64,000 bases of DNA from Pseudomonas syringae CC1557 (GTDB taxonomy: Bacteria > Pseudomonadota > Gammaproteobacteria > Pseudomonadales > Pseudomonadaceae): positions 2,108,001 to 2,172,000 of the forward strand of contig NZ_CP007014.1 in assembly GCF_000452705.1 (NCBI RefSeq). Direction: 5' to 3'. A program made the position numbers and the translations under genes. The notes under the pieces were generated by a model. It searched no databases. It saw only the letters and a program-made list of their open reading frames with translations, and had not been told where the DNA came from. Shown here in pieces: positions 1 to 10,039 of the stretch (positions within the stretch are counted from its first letter, which is position 1; every line of letters starts with the position of its first letter).

Positions 1-667
1 CCTTGCCCGGGTGGTCGGGCCAGATCGCCTGGCTGGTGGCCATGGTGAAACCCAGCTGCTGCTGTACTGCGCTGGCACCCCACGGCTCACCGACACAGAA
101 CCCGTCGATGCGCCCGGCTTGCAGGTGCTGCGCCATCTGCGTGGGCGGCACCACCACACTGTTCACATCGTCGAGCGGATGAATGCCCTGGCTGGCGAGC
201 CAGTAATACAGCCACATGGCGTGATTGCCGGTGGGAAAGGTCTGCGCGAAGGTCAGCTGTGGACCGTTTTGGTGCGCGCGTTTGTCCAGTGCCTCAGGCG
301 TGATCACGCCCGCTTGCTGTAATTCGCGGGACAGGTTGATGCACTGACCGTTCTGATTGAGGCACATCAGGATCGCCATGTCGGTCGCCGGGCCACCGCT
401 GATGCCCAGCTCCACGGCGTAGATCAGGCCATACAGGCTGTGTGCTGCGTGCAGTTGGCCGCTGACCAGCCTGTCGCGCAGCCCGGCCCATGAGGTCTGA
501 CGCTTGAGGTTGAGACTCAGCCCGTAAGGCTGGGCAAAGCCCTGCGTGGCGGCGACCACGAGCGGTGCGCAGTCAGTCAACGCCATGAAGCCGACGTCCA
601 GGCTGTTGATTTCCGGCGCATCGCTGCCAGTGACCCAGTCCAGAGCGTTGCTGGTTCGTTCAGTCAT
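1..667 (-). CDS. nasS: NasS-like nitrate sensor (NrtA/SsuA fold), 3' end outside window
   Basis: The gene starts at ATG 667 on the minus strand and is cut by the window edge; 222 codons are visible. The protein reads as a nitrate/sulfonate-type periplasmic-binding-protein fold, with segments such as GFMALTDCAPLVVA near the start and GFCVGEPWG near residue 200. The N-terminus (MTERTSNALDWVTG) has no signal peptide or lipobox. That favours the cytosolic sensor NasS, which holds the antiterminator NasT until nitrate or nitrite binds, over a transport-binding protein NrtA. No partner gene is visible on this side, so NasT would have to lie beyond the left edge. The NrtA-family assignment is firm; the NasS role is inferred from the missing export signal. 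Confidence 0.75.
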   Translation of the reverse strand, partial: MTERTSNALDWVTGSDAPEINSLDVGFMALTDCAPLVVAATQGFAQPYGLSLNLKRQTSWAGLRDRLVSGQLHAAHSLYGLIYAVELGISGGPATDMAILMCLNQNGQCINLSRELQQAGVITPEALDKRAHQNGPQLTFAQTFPTGNHAMWLYYWLASQGIHPLDDVNSVVVPPTQMAQHLQAGRIDGFCVGEPWGASAVQQQLGFTMATSQAIWPDHPGK

Positions 668-914
668 AGCGAACACTTCATAAAAAGCCCATCCAGAAAA
701 AAGGCGTCGTTCGACCCGATGCCAGTGCAGGGGGCTGAAGCGACGCCATTGTCCATGCACGCCTCCTTCGTTGGAGCACGTGCCCGATAACCGATCCAAG
801 CAAGGCATATGCCAGCGTCATGTGGCAGGAAGTTTATCGCGCACCTCGCTTGAGCCGCCTGCACACGTCTATAATCGACTCCCTGAATTCAGCTGCTCAC
901 GAGCCCATCCCGCC

Positions 915-1946
915 ATGTACAACCTGGCCCGCCAGTTACTGTTCAAACTTTCCCCGGAAACCTCGCATGACCTCTCGCTGGACCTGATCGGTGCAGGCGG
1001 GCGGCTGGGGCTCAACGGCCTGCTGAGCAAGTCTCCGGCGAATCTGCCGGTCAGCGTCATGGGCCTGGAATTTCCGAACCCTGTGGGGCTGGCGGCCGGT
1101 CTGGACAAGAACGGCGCGGCCATCGACGGTTTTGCACAACTGGGTTTCGGTTTCGTCGAGATCGGCACCGTGACGCCGCGTCCGCAGCCGGGCAATCCCA
1201 AGCCGCGTCTCTTTCGCCTGCCGCATGCCGAGGCGATCATCAATCGCATGGGCTTCAACAACCTGGGTGTCGATAATCTGGTGTCCCGGGTTCAGGCGGC
1301 CAAATACCGCGGCATCCTGGGTATCAACATCGGCAAGAACTTCGACACGCCGGTCGAGCGAGCAGTGGATGATTACCTGATCTGCCTGGACAAGGTTTAC
1401 GCCCACGCCAGCTATGTCACCATCAACATCAGTTCACCCAATACAGCGGGTCTGCGCAGTCTGCAATTCGGCGATTCGCTCAAGCAACTGCTCCAGGCCC
1501 TGAGCCTGCGTCAGCAGGAACTCACGCAACTGCATGGCAAGCGTGTGCCGTTGGCGATCAAGATTGCCCCGGACATGACCGATGAAGAAACCGTGCTGGT
1601 CGCTGCCGCGCTGATCGAATCGGGGATGGATGCGGTCATTGCCACCAACACCACGCTCAGCCGTCAGGGCGTCGAAGGCTTGCCGCATGCTGATCAGGCA
1701 GGTGGTTTGTCAGGCGCGCCGGTTCGGGAAAAAAGCACGCATATCGTCAAGGTGCTGGCTGGCGAGCTTGGCGGGCGTATGCCCATCATCGCTGCGGGGG
1801 GGATTACCGAAGGCCGACATGCGGCCGAGAAGATCGCCGCCGGTGCCAGTCTGGTGCAGGTCTACTCTGGTTTCATCTATAAAGGCCCGGCGCTGATTCG
1901 CCAGTCGGTGGACGCCATCGCGGCAATGCCACGTATCGCAGGCTGA
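915..1946 (+). CDS. pyrD: Dihydroorotate dehydrogenase (quinone), class 2
   Basis: Oxidises dihydroorotate to orotate with quinone as acceptor at the inner membrane, the fourth step of pyrimidine synthesis. The 343-residue protein has the class 2 length and the amphipathic N-terminal helix ([12 protein letters not shown]) used for membrane contact. The FMN/substrate motif [12 protein letters not shown] lies at about residues 62-73, and [10 protein letters not shown] at 171-180 contains the catalytic serine of class 2 enzymes. The reading frame stays open 48 codons upstream, but homologues begin at MYNLARQL, which decides the start at 915; the ribosome-binding site is weak. It stands alone, followed by a hairpin and the convergent rmf gene. 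Confidence 0.97.
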   Translation: MYNLARQLLFKLSPETSHDLSLDLIGAGGRLGLNGLLSKSPANLPVSVMGLEFPNPVGLAAGLDKNGAAIDGFAQLGFGFVEIGTVTPRPQPGNPKPRLFRLPHAEAIINRMGFNNLGVDNLVSRVQAAKYRGILGINIGKNFDTPVERAVDDYLICLDKVYAHASYVTINISSPNTAGLRSLQFGDSLKQLLQALSLRQQELTQLHGKRVPLAIKIAPDMTDEETVLVAAALIESGMDAVIATNTTLSRQGVEGLPHADQAGGLSGAPVREKSTHIVKVLAGELGGRMPIIAAGGITEGRHAAEKIAAGASLVQVYSGFIYKGPALIRQSVDAIAAMPRIAG

Positions 1947-1956
1947 ATCCGCAGCT

Positions 1957-1985
1957 AAAAAAAGGGGCTCTTCGAGAGAGCCCCT
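1957..1985 (-). terminator. Rho-independent terminator of rmf
   Basis: A perfect 9-bp stem (1963-1971 with 1977-1985) and a 5-nt loop lie between the convergent pyrD and rmf. Seven A residues at 1957-1963 on the plus strand give a U-tract only in the minus-strand transcript, so this terminates rmf. It may also protect the 3' end of pyrD mRNA. Confidence 0.8.
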
Positions 1986-2083
1986 GGGCGTTGGCCCGCC
2001 GCCCGGGTCGGGCGTGCATGGTACAGGTGTGAATCAGTCAGTCATGTTGACGGCCGTCGAGGCCTGAATATCTATGAATCGCC

Positions 2084-2299
2084 TCATCCGACCGCGTGAA
2101 GTTCGTTGAGTCTGTGGATGCCCGCAGTGCCGGTCATACCGTCCCAGTTGTCGCCGCGTCCTTCGCGCCAGCCATTGATCCATGCCTGGCGTACTGACGG
2201 TAGAGTAAAAGGGCAAAGCTCACGGGATTTACCATGAACGCCGTATTGATATCCGCGTAAAAATGCTCTTTCCAACGGATCACGCTTAAGTCTTCTCAT
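2084..2299 (-). CDS. rmf: Ribosome modulation factor RMF
   Basis: A 71-residue basic protein beginning MRRLKRDPLERAFLRGYQYG, the hallmark of RMF, which turns 70S ribosomes into inactive 100S dimers in stationary phase. The motifs GYQYGVHGKSRELCPF and WINGWREGRGDNWDGM are family-typical. The frame is open further upstream, but the RMF family starts at this ATG. The position between pyrD and rlmL is the usual Pseudomonas arrangement. A terminator lies downstream at 1957-1985. Confidence 0.95.
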   Translation of the reverse strand: MRRLKRDPLERAFLRGYQYGVHGKSRELCPFTLPSVRQAWINGWREGRGDNWDGMTGTAGIHRLNELHAVG

Positions 2300-2885
2300 A
2301 GGGTAATGCCCTCGTCTGTTGACTGTAATATCCCTGAGACCCCGTGATGAGGTCGGGCAGAATGTTCTGCCGTTGGTGCCCGCTGCCGGCGTGGCGGGCC
2401 TTGATGCCATCACCGTTGCAGTGATGACCTGTGTTGATTTCTAACCAAACCGCAGGTCGGTGTGAATGATCGTTTTGTCATAAGCACGTCACATTCCGGT
2501 CTGTCCAGCAATAAGCAATGAGGTGCATCCGCGCTGATTTTTTACGCAGCCCCCTTCTGGCGAGGGTTTGCGGGCGAATCGAGATTGCTTATCAACCTCA
2601 AGTGATGGCTGTTTGCCTTGCCCGCGCAGGCGACGAAGGGTCGCTGATCAGCTGATAAAATGTGACTTTTAGAGCCTGGCTTTCCAGCAGCGTTTTTATT
2701 GCCGACATTGCGCGGCTCGATATCTGTTTTAATGTGCAGCTTAACTGCCGCAATGACATGACAGGATCATGCGGTGGACCGGCACACATCACGTGCCACG
2801 CAGGCGTTCTCCACGAAAGACGCCTGTTCAAATCTGGCAGGGCAATGCGTTGCCCGCCGCAGACGGCTCAGGCCCTGGAATACAC
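2300..2885. other. Divergent upstream region of rmf and rlmL
   Basis: This 586-nt stretch separates rmf (minus) from rlmL (plus). I see no convincing gene; the frames open here read into rlmL or have no family features. A TGATAAAATG sequence near 2654 could be a -10 element for rlmL, but no clear -35 accompanies it. Both transcripts would have long leaders. Confidence 0.4.
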
Positions 2886-5138
2886 ATGTCGGATCGCTAC
2901 GAACTTTTCCTCACTTGCCCAAAAGGCCTTGAAGGGCTGCTTGCAGAGGAAGCCACTGCGCTTGGCCTGCAAGAGACTCGCGAGCACACCTCGGCCATTC
3001 GCGGCTCGGCCGACATGGAGACCGCTTATCGCTTGTGCCTGTGGTCGCGTCTGGCCAACCGCGTGCTGCTGGTGCTCAAGCGCTTCCCGATGAAGGACGC
3101 CGAAGACTTGTACCACGGCGTACTCGATGTTGAATGGCACGACCATCTCGAATCGGAAGGCACCATCGCCGTAGAGTTCAGCGGGCATGGCTCGGGCATC
3201 GACAATACCCACTTTGGTGCATTGAAGGTCAAGGACGCGATCGTCGACAAGCTGCGCACGCCCGAAGGCGAGCGCCCGTCGGTCGACAAGATCAACCCGG
3301 ACTTGCGCGTGCACCTGCGTCTGGATCGTGGCGAAGCCATCCTGTCGCTGGACCTTTCCGGTCACAGCCTGCACCAGCGCGGTTATCGTCTGCAGCAGGG
3401 CGCTGCGCCGCTGAAGGAAAACCTTGCCGCAGCGATCCTGATCAGAGCCGGCTGGCCGCGTATTGCTGCCGAGGGCGGCGCACTGGCTGACCCGATGTGT
3501 GGTGTCGGTACATTCCTGGTCGAGGCCGGCATGATCGCCGCTGACATCGCGCCCAATATCAAGCGTGAGCGCTGGGGTTTCTCTGCCTGGCTCGGTCACG
3601 TTCCGGCACTGTGGCGCAAGCTGCACGACGAAGCGCTGGCGCGTGCCGAAGCAGGCCTGGCCAAAACCCCTTCGTGGATTCGCGGTTACGAAGCCGATCC
3701 GCGTCTGATCCAGCCTGGCCGCAACAACATCGAGCGTGCTGGCCTGAGCGACTGGATCAAGGTCTATCAGGGTGAAGTCGCGACGTTCGAGCCGCGTCCT
3801 GATCAGAACCAGAAAGGCCTGGTGATCTGCAACCCTCCGTACGGCGAGCGTCTGGGTGATGAAGCCAGCCTGCTGTATCTCTACCAGAATCTGGGCGAGC
3901 GCCTGCGTCAGGCCTGCCTGAACTGGGAAGCTGCGGTGTTCACCGGCGCGCCTGATCTGGGCAAGCGCATGGGTATTCGCAGCCACAAGCAGTATTCGTT
4001 CTGGAACGGCGCCTTGCCGTGCAAGTTGTTGCTCATCAAGGTGACGCCCGACCAGTTCGTCACCGGCGAGCGTCGCACCCCGGAACAGCGTCAGGTCGAG
4101 CGTGACAACCCGGTCGAAGTTGAAGTAGTTGAAAGAAAACTCAACAAGAACGGCAACCCGATCAAGCCGGAACCGGTGGTGGTCGAGCAGGCGCGCCTGA
4201 GCGAGGGCGGACAGATGTTTGCCAACCGCCTGCAAAAGAACCTCAAATTGATGGGCAAGTGGGTGCGCCGTGAGGGCATCGATTGCTACCGTGTGTACGA
4301 TGCCGACATGCCTGAATACTCATTGGCAATCGACCTGTATCACGACTGGGTGCACGTCCAGGAATACGCCGCGCCCAAGACCATCGACCCGGAAAAGGCT
4401 TCGGCCCGACTGTTCGACGCGCTGGCAGCCATTCCGCAGGCGCTGAACATCGACAAGAGTCGCGTGGTGATCAAACGTCGCGAGCGTCAGAGTGGCACCA
4501 AGCAGTACGAACGCCAGAGTGCTCAGGGCCAATTTCTGGAAGTCAGCGAAGGCGGCGTCAAGCTGCTGGTCAACCTGACCGACTATCTGGACACCGGTCT
4601 GTTTCTCGATCACCGTCCGATGCGCATGCGTATTCAGCGTGAGGCGGCGGGCAAGCGCTTCCTGAACCTGTTTGCCTACACGGCGACGGCCAGTGTGCAT
4701 GCCGCCAAGGGCGGTGCGCGCAGCACCACCAGCGTCGACCTGTCGCGGACCTATCTTGACTGGGCGCGGCGCAATCTGTCGCTGAACGGTTTTTCCGACA
4801 AGAACCGCCTGGAGCAGGGCGACGTGATGGCCTGGCTGCAGGCCAATCGTGACGAGTACGAGCTAATCTTCATCGATCCGCCGACGTTCTCGAACTCCAA
4901 GCGCATGGAAGGCATTTTCGACGTGCAGCGTGATCAGGTCGAGCTGATAGACCTGGCAATGGCCCGTCTGGCGCCGGGCGGTGTGTTGTATTTCTCCAAC
5001 AACTTCCGCAAGTTCGTGCTCGATGAAAATCTGAGCCAGCGCTATGCGGTCGAAGACATCACTGCACAGACCATCGATCCGGACTTTGCCCGCAACGGCA
5101 AGATCCACCGCGCCTGGAAAATCATGGCGCGCGCTTGA
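2886..5138 (+). CDS. rlmL: Bifunctional 23S rRNA methyltransferase RlmKL (m2G2445 / m7G2069)
   Basis: A two-enzyme fusion of 750 residues (about 700 in E. coli). The N-terminal half carries a THUMP RNA-binding region and an N6-type methyltransferase with the SAM region DPMCGVGTFLVEAG (about 198-211) and the catalytic NPPYGERLG motif (about 317-325); this corresponds to RlmL, m2G2445. The C-terminal RlmK half has FLNLFAYTATASVHAAKGGA and DPPTFSNSK, and makes m7G2069. The frame is open upstream to 2769, but homologues start at MSDRYELFLTCPKG, which sets the start at 2886. It is monocistronic and followed by a spacer of about 145 nt. A 455-codon antisense frame across it has no family features and is ignored. 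Confidence 0.96.
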   Translation: MSDRYELFLTCPKGLEGLLAEEATALGLQETREHTSAIRGSADMETAYRLCLWSRLANRVLLVLKRFPMKDAEDLYHGVLDVEWHDHLESEGTIAVEFSGHGSGIDNTHFGALKVKDAIVDKLRTPEGERPSVDKINPDLRVHLRLDRGEAILSLDLSGHSLHQRGYRLQQGAAPLKENLAAAILIRAGWPRIAAEGGALADPMCGVGTFLVEAGMIAADIAPNIKRERWGFSAWLGHVPALWRKLHDEALARAEAGLAKTPSWIRGYEADPRLIQPGRNNIERAGLSDWIKVYQGEVATFEPRPDQNQKGLVICNPPYGERLGDEASLLYLYQNLGERLRQACLNWEAAVFTGAPDLGKRMGIRSHKQYSFWNGALPCKLLLIKVTPDQFVTGERRTPEQRQVERDNPVEVEVVERKLNKNGNPIKPEPVVVEQARLSEGGQMFANRLQKNLKLMGKWVRREGIDCYRVYDADMPEYSLAIDLYHDWVHVQEYAAPKTIDPEKASARLFDALAAIPQALNIDKSRVVIKRRERQSGTKQYERQSAQGQFLEVSEGGVKLLVNLTDYLDTGLFLDHRPMRMRIQREAAGKRFLNLFAYTATASVHAAKGGARSTTSVDLSRTYLDWARRNLSLNGFSDKNRLEQGDVMAWLQANRDEYELIFIDPPTFSNSKRMEGIFDVQRDQVELIDLAMARLAPGGVLYFSNNFRKFVLDENLSQRYAVEDITAQTIDPDFARNGKIHRAWKIMARA

Positions 5139-5284
5139 TCCTGTAAAGCCTGGGCGGTGAGCTGACGTGTAGCATCTTTGTACAGGTTTGTTCATCGTCC
5201 ACTAGGCAAACTACTGGCGAGTAGCTATAAAAGATCAATAGCCAGCTTGACGCTCCAGTTCGTTGGCGTCATGAGTTTCTGTCT

Positions 5285-7669
5285 ATGACCGCTAAACGTT
5301 TCAGGCTCAGAATTCTGAGTTTTATCAATGATCATCGCTCTGCATGGCTGATAGCGGTTCTGGCCTTTCTGGTCGGCTCGGCACTGACAGTCATGTTGGC
5401 GCTGGCGGACAACGAACTGTATCAGCGTCAGGTGCGTCAGCGTTTCGATCTGCTTGCCGCAGAACGCTTCAGTCGCCTTCAGGAACGTCTCGACCGGCAG
5501 GTTACCCGGCTCGATACCCTCAGCCGCTTTTTAATCTTCTCTCATCAAGTAAAACAGTCGGAATTTGACGGTTTCGTGGCCCCGTTGCTGTTGGGAACCC
5601 AGGCCTATACCTGGAACCCTCGCATAACCAGGACCGAACGGGCAGCTTTTGAAGAGCAGGCCCGCCAGGATGGCATAACGGACTACGCCATACGCGAGAC
5701 GGATGGAAAAGGCGCGTTGAAAGTGGCCGGCGTCCGCGATGAGTATTTTCCGGTGCGCTTCCTGCAAACCGTGAGCAAAACACGGTCGCCATTGGGGTTT
5801 GATATTTCTTCGGAGCAGGTGCGCCGTTCCGCGCTGGAGCGCGCGCGCCTGCTCAAGCGCATTGTCGCCACGCCGCGTATTCGTCTGCTGGACCCGTCCG
5901 ACGCCTACGGTATTTTGCTGGTGGCGCCGGTGTTCTCGGCCACCCGGACGCCTGCGGAGCTGAACGGGTATGTGACGGCGGTCATCAGCCTGGCGCAATT
6001 GATGACGGTGGGCACCGTCGAACAGGACAACCTTGCGGTGACCATGCAGGACCTCAGTTCGCCCGCAAAGCCCGAGCCGGTTTACCAGTCGCCGGTTGCC
6101 GCCATCCACAATCGGCTGTACGCCAGCAGCCTGCTGAGCCTGGGCGACAGGGATTACCTGATCGAAGTCCGTCCGACACAGATTTTCAATCTCAGCAATC
6201 AGATCATGATGCCGGGCCGAGTCATTTGGCTTGGCGGGCTGCTGAGCCTGATGCTCAGCGCCTTGCTCTACACCCTGATCAGTCAGCGTCAGCGAGCCTT
6301 GCAGCGTGTTGCGCAACGCACCCGCGAGCTGCGCCAGCGTGAGTTGCAGTTGCGTGCCGCGCACGGGCAGTTGCGCAACGTGCTCGACGCCGCGACCGAG
6401 GTGGCGATCATCGCTACCGATCTGGACGGGATGATCAACATGTTCAACGTCGGCGCGCAGAAGATGCTGGGGTATCCTCAGGAAGAAATACTGGGCAAGT
6501 TCCGCCTCATGGACCTCTATCAGTCCGCCGAGCTTGAAGCCCGCGCGAGCAATCTGAGCCGAGAGCGCGGGAAGCCGATCAGCGCGTCCCAGTTGATGTT
6601 TCTCGATGCTGTACAGGACGGCACTCATCCGTCGCAGGAGTGGACGCTGCAGCGCAGTGACGGCAGTACCCTGGTCGTCGATATGCTGGTCACTGCAGTG
6701 CGTGACGATCAGGGGCTGTGGACCGGCTATCTGGCCGTATGCATCGACGTCACCGAGCACAAGCGCGTCAACCAGGCCCTTGCCGAACAGGGGCAATTGC
6801 TTAAAAAGCTGGGTTCGCAGGTGCCCGGCGGTATTTATCAATACCACTTGGCTATCGATGGCAGCGCCCGTTTCAGGTATGCCAGTGCGGGTATGTGCGA
6901 GCTGTTCGAATTGGATGAGGAACAGTTGTCTGGCGACGCCGAAGTCTTGATGCGGCGCATTCAGCCCGCCGATCTGGCACGGATCAAAACCTCGATTCTT
7001 TCCAGTGCGAAGCACCTCACAGCCTGGAGTCAGGAATACCGGGTCGAGTTGCCGCGCAAGGGGCTGCGCTGGCTTAGCGCTGCTTCCACACCGGAGCGGC
7101 TGGCCGATGGCAGCGTGTTGTGGCACGGATTTGTCTCTGATATCACCGATCTCAAGCGCGTCGAGCAGGAGTTGCGTGCGCTCTCGGTCACCGACGTACT
7201 GACCGGTGCCTACAACCGGCGCTTTTTTCAGGACCGCATGCAGGCCGAGCTGAAAAGGATCGACCGGCATGGTGGTGATCTTTCGATCATCATGCTCGAC
7301 GTCGATCACTTCAAACGTATCAATGACCGCTTCGGACATGCCACCGGCGATCAGGTGCTGAGGTCTATTTCGGAAAAAATCAGCCAGCGACTACGCACTG
7401 ACGACGTGTTCTGCCGTCTGGGCGGCGAAGAGTTCATGGTGGTGTGCCCGGGCACGCGCAGCACACAGGCTTATCAACTGGCATTGAGCCTGCGCGAGGC
7501 GTTGCGCAGTCAGGTTATCGAAGGGGTTGATCACCCAGTGACGGCCAGCTTCGGGATTGCGAGCAGGCGGGCAGGTGAAGGCATCGACGCCATGTTGCTG
7601 CGCGCTGACTCGGGTGTATACGCAGCGAAGCAGGGCGGTCGGGATCGGGTTGAGCCGGAGCAGCCTTGA
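5285..7669 (+). CDS. Membrane diguanylate cyclase, CHASE-PAS-PAS-GGDEF
   Basis: A 794-residue predicted c-di-GMP synthase. One membrane segment (about 19-41) precedes a periplasmic CHASE-type sensor region (about 75-300, with TWNPRITRTERAAFEEQA), and a second segment (about 312-335) returns to the cytoplasm. Two PAS domains follow (about 355-490 and 500-625). The GGDEF domain ends the protein and keeps an intact active site, GGEEF at 713-717. An allosteric inhibition site RTDD lies exactly five residues upstream, so product feedback is expected. There is no EAL domain. It faces dacB across a shared terminator. Its signal and physiological output cannot be told from sequence. Confidence 0.92.
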   Translation: MTAKRFRLRILSFINDHRSAWLIAVLAFLVGSALTVMLALADNELYQRQVRQRFDLLAAERFSRLQERLDRQVTRLDTLSRFLIFSHQVKQSEFDGFVAPLLLGTQAYTWNPRITRTERAAFEEQARQDGITDYAIRETDGKGALKVAGVRDEYFPVRFLQTVSKTRSPLGFDISSEQVRRSALERARLLKRIVATPRIRLLDPSDAYGILLVAPVFSATRTPAELNGYVTAVISLAQLMTVGTVEQDNLAVTMQDLSSPAKPEPVYQSPVAAIHNRLYASSLLSLGDRDYLIEVRPTQIFNLSNQIMMPGRVIWLGGLLSLMLSALLYTLISQRQRALQRVAQRTRELRQRELQLRAAHGQLRNVLDAATEVAIIATDLDGMINMFNVGAQKMLGYPQEEILGKFRLMDLYQSAELEARASNLSRERGKPISASQLMFLDAVQDGTHPSQEWTLQRSDGSTLVVDMLVTAVRDDQGLWTGYLAVCIDVTEHKRVNQALAEQGQLLKKLGSQVPGGIYQYHLAIDGSARFRYASAGMCELFELDEEQLSGDAEVLMRRIQPADLARIKTSILSSAKHLTAWSQEYRVELPRKGLRWLSAASTPERLADGSVLWHGFVSDITDLKRVEQELRALSVTDVLTGAYNRRFFQDRMQAELKRIDRHGGDLSIIMLDVDHFKRINDRFGHATGDQVLRSISEKISQRLRTDDVFCRLGGEEFMVVCPGTRSTQAYQLALSLREALRSQVIEGVDHPVTASFGIASRRAGEGIDAMLLRADSGVYAAKQGGRDRVEPEQP

Positions 7670-7745
7670 CGAGATGCGCTTGTCTGGCGTGATGAGCCGA
7701 GCCGTATTTGAACCTGACCTGTTCGAAACAGGCTGATCTGAAATC

Positions 7746-7773
7746 AAGAGGCCCGCTATAAAGCGGGCCTCTT
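7746..7773. terminator. Bidirectional terminator between the diguanylate cyclase and dacB
   Basis: A perfect inverted repeat (7746-7757 with 7762-7773, 4-nt loop) with a GC-rich core and AA/TT ends lies 76 nt after the cyclase stop and 15 nt from the dacB stop. It fits intrinsic termination of both convergent transcripts, although the U-tracts are short. Confidence 0.75.
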
Positions 7774-7787
7774 CGCTGGCCAGGATG

Positions 7788-9254
7788 TTACTGCTGGATC
7801 GATACCGTGGTACTGGCCAGTTTGGGCTGGCGGTACAGATCGATCAGTACTTCGTCCAGAATCGACGATGCTCCGAAGGGGCGTGGATCATTGAGAATGG
7901 CCACTACCGCCCAGGTATTGCCGTTGTTGTCGCGGCTGAATCCGGCGATGGCGCGCACGGTATTCAACGTGCCGGTCTTGATATGGGCCTCGCCCAGCAG
8001 TGGCGTGCGCTTGAGGCGTTTGCGCATCGTTCCGTCGAGCCCGGCGAGTGGCATTGAACTCATGAATTCGGCGGCATACGGGCTGCGCCACGCGGCTTGC
8101 AGGATAACTGCCATTTCACGGGCGCTGACGCGTTCTGCGCGGGACAGCCCGGAACCGTTTTCCATGACCAGATGCGGCGCAGTGATACCTTTTTTCGCCA
8201 GCCACTGACGGATCACTCGTTGCGCAGCCTTGCCGTCGTCGCCGTCGGCTTCGTTGCGAAACTCTTCGCCCAGGCTGAGGAATAGCTGCTGGGCCATGGT
8301 GTTGTTGCTGAATTTGTTGATGTCACGGATGACTTCCACCAGGTCTGGCGAGAATGCCTTGGCCAGCAGCTTGGCGTTGCCGGGCAGCACGCCGACGCGA
8401 TCCTTGCCCTGAATGGTGCCGCCCAGTTCCTGCCAGATGGCGCGTACCGCGCCTGCGGTGTAGGTCGGGTGATCGAGCAGGGACAGATAGGTCTGCGAGT
8501 TGCAGCCGTTACCCAGTTGGCCGGTCACCGTTACATTGACGCTGCCGTCCGGTTGCGTCACCGGGTTGTAGCGCACGTCGCCGGTGCATTGTTTGGAGGC
8601 ACTGGCCTTGACCTGGTTGTCGATACGGATGGTGGCGATCGGCGGCTCCACCGACACCAGAATCCGGCCGTCATCGTTGCGGGTCACGAAGCGCAGGGCC
8701 TTGAGGTTGACCATCAGCGAGTCGGGTTTGACCAGAAACGGCTTGTTCTCGTCGTTGCCGTCATCGTTGAACACCGGCAGTTGCGGTTGTACGAAGTGGC
8801 TGCGATCCAGTACCAGATCGCCGGTCACCTGTTGCACACCGTTGGCACGCAGATCACGCATCAATAGCCAGAGTTTTTCCATGTTCAGCTTGGGGTCGCC
8901 GCCGCCCTTGAGGTACAGGTTGCCGCGCAGTACGCCGTTGCTTAGGGTGCCATCGGTGAAGAATTCGGTTTTCCACTGGTGGGTCGGGCCGAGCATTTCC
9001 AGCGCAGCGTAGGTGGTGATCAGCTTCATGGTGGAGGCCGGATTCACCGACACATCGGCATTGAACACGGTCGGTGTACCTGGACCGTTGAGTGGCAGCA
9101 TGACCAGCGAGAGCGCATCATCGCTGAGTTTGCTGGCTTTCAGAGCCTGTTGAACCTTGGGGGGCAGCGTGGTGTTGATGACGGCAGCGTGGGCGGGGAG
9201 AGCCAGAGGCAAAAGCATCGAAGCGAGCAGCAATGGACGTAGCGACTTGATCAT
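7788..9254 (-). CDS. dacB: D-alanyl-D-alanine carboxypeptidase/endopeptidase, PBP4 family
   Basis: A periplasmic class C penicillin-binding protein of 488 residues that trims pentapeptide stems and cleaves cross-links in peptidoglycan. A signal peptide (cleavage near LPAHA, residue 23) leads to the active-site motifs of the serine DD-peptidases: STMK with nucleophile Ser74, the SNN form of the SxN motif in KFSNNTMAQQ, and HIKTGTL near the C-terminus. A large insert between the first two motifs is typical of PBP4. It is monocistronic and convergent with the upstream cyclase gene. Confidence 0.95.
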   Translation of the reverse strand: MIKSLRPLLLASMLLPLALPAHAAVINTTLPPKVQQALKASKLSDDALSLVMLPLNGPGTPTVFNADVSVNPASTMKLITTYAALEMLGPTHQWKTEFFTDGTLSNGVLRGNLYLKGGGDPKLNMEKLWLLMRDLRANGVQQVTGDLVLDRSHFVQPQLPVFNDDGNDENKPFLVKPDSLMVNLKALRFVTRNDDGRILVSVEPPIATIRIDNQVKASASKQCTGDVRYNPVTQPDGSVNVTVTGQLGNGCNSQTYLSLLDHPTYTAGAVRAIWQELGGTIQGKDRVGVLPGNAKLLAKAFSPDLVEVIRDINKFSNNTMAQQLFLSLGEEFRNEADGDDGKAAQRVIRQWLAKKGITAPHLVMENGSGLSRAERVSAREMAVILQAAWRSPYAAEFMSSMPLAGLDGTMRKRLKRTPLLGEAHIKTGTLNTVRAIAGFSRDNNGNTWAVVAILNDPRPFGASSILDEVLIDLYRQPKLASTTVSIQQ

Positions 9255-9583
9255 TGAATAAAACCCTACTGCAAAGAGGGAAATAAAAAAGAGGGCATGG
9301 GTGGATTCCCTCGGTAACTATTCGATATGGACGTTCGATGACTATAGTAGTGAACGCGCAGAGATATTTCGTAATAAATGAGATTGCGCGGCGAACGAGC
9401 GGCATTATGCCCCAAGCAGGGCAGGCTTGTGATAAGGACGATAGCTCAAGTGAGTATTTTTTTGCGCCCATTGCCCGAGCCCCTGTCAGAACACCGGATA
9501 TCCGTTACAAGCAGCAATTGTCGGGCTTTTACGTCGCCAAGCTGGTAAAGTGCCGGCCGATATTTATTGATGAGGATTGTCCC
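9255..9583. other. Divergent promoter region of dacB and yggL
   Basis: A 329-nt region between divergent genes. The yggL frame continues upstream as an open frame to 9338, but that part looks non-coding. I see no repeat or named operator, only AT-rich tracts near both starts that could carry promoters. Confidence 0.35.
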
Positions 9584-9928
9584 ATGGCCACTAACCGCTC
9601 CCGCCGTCTGCGCAAAAAACTGTGTGTGGACGAGTTCCAGGAATTGGGTTTCGAACTGAACCTGGACTTCAAGCAAGAGCTGGATGACAAGGCAATTGAC
9701 GCTTTCCTCGACGCTTTCCTGAAAGAAGCAATGGAAGCCAACGGTCTTGGTTATGTGGGCGGCGACGACTTCGGTCTGGTTTGCCTGAGCAAGCGTGGCT
9801 CGGTCAGCGAAGAGCAGCGCGCTGCTGTTGAAGCCTGGCTGAAAGGTCGTAGCGAACTGACAGAAGTCACTGTCAGCCCGCTGATCGACGTCTGGTACCC
9901 GGAAAAAGAAATCAACCCGGCCGCCTGA
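9584..9928 (+). CDS. yggL: YggL-like 50S-associated protein (DUF469)
   Basis: A 114-residue protein of the YggL family. It begins MATNRSRRLRKKLCVDEF and carries the conserved ELGFELNLDF and GYVGGDDFGLVC segments. In E. coli YggL associates with the large ribosomal subunit; the precise role is unsettled. The start is set by homologue length and a GAGG ribosome-binding site about 8 nt before the ATG at 9584, although the frame is open further upstream. A hairpin follows the stop codon. Confidence 0.85.
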   Translation: MATNRSRRLRKKLCVDEFQELGFELNLDFKQELDDKAIDAFLDAFLKEAMEANGLGYVGGDDFGLVCLSKRGSVSEEQRAAVEAWLKGRSELTEVTVSPLIDVWYPEKEINPAA

Positions 9929-9933
9929 TGCAC

Positions 9934-9957
9934 GAGGAAGCAGGCTCCTGCTTCCTC
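9934..9957 (+). terminator. Hairpin after yggL
   Basis: A perfect 11-bp inverted repeat (9934-9944 with 9947-9957) with a 2-nt loop directly follows the yggL stop. There is little T-tract after it, so it may be a weak terminator or a 3'-end stabiliser. Confidence 0.5.
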
Positions 9958-10039
9958 TACCGCTTTGCCTGTCTGTTCCCCTCGTTACGTCGCCTTCTCT
10001 TCTCCTTTCTGTCTGCGCTGCATGATCGGGTCAACGGCA

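Noticed and set aside
2868..4235. 455-codon open frame antisense to rlmL
   Set aside because: It mirrors the codon bias of the real gene, has no family features, and overlaps a fully convincing enzyme.
5531..7339. 602-codon open frame antisense to the diguanylate cyclase
   Set aside because: His/Gln/Arg-rich composition typical of an antisense shadow in high-GC DNA; the sense protein has intact domains.
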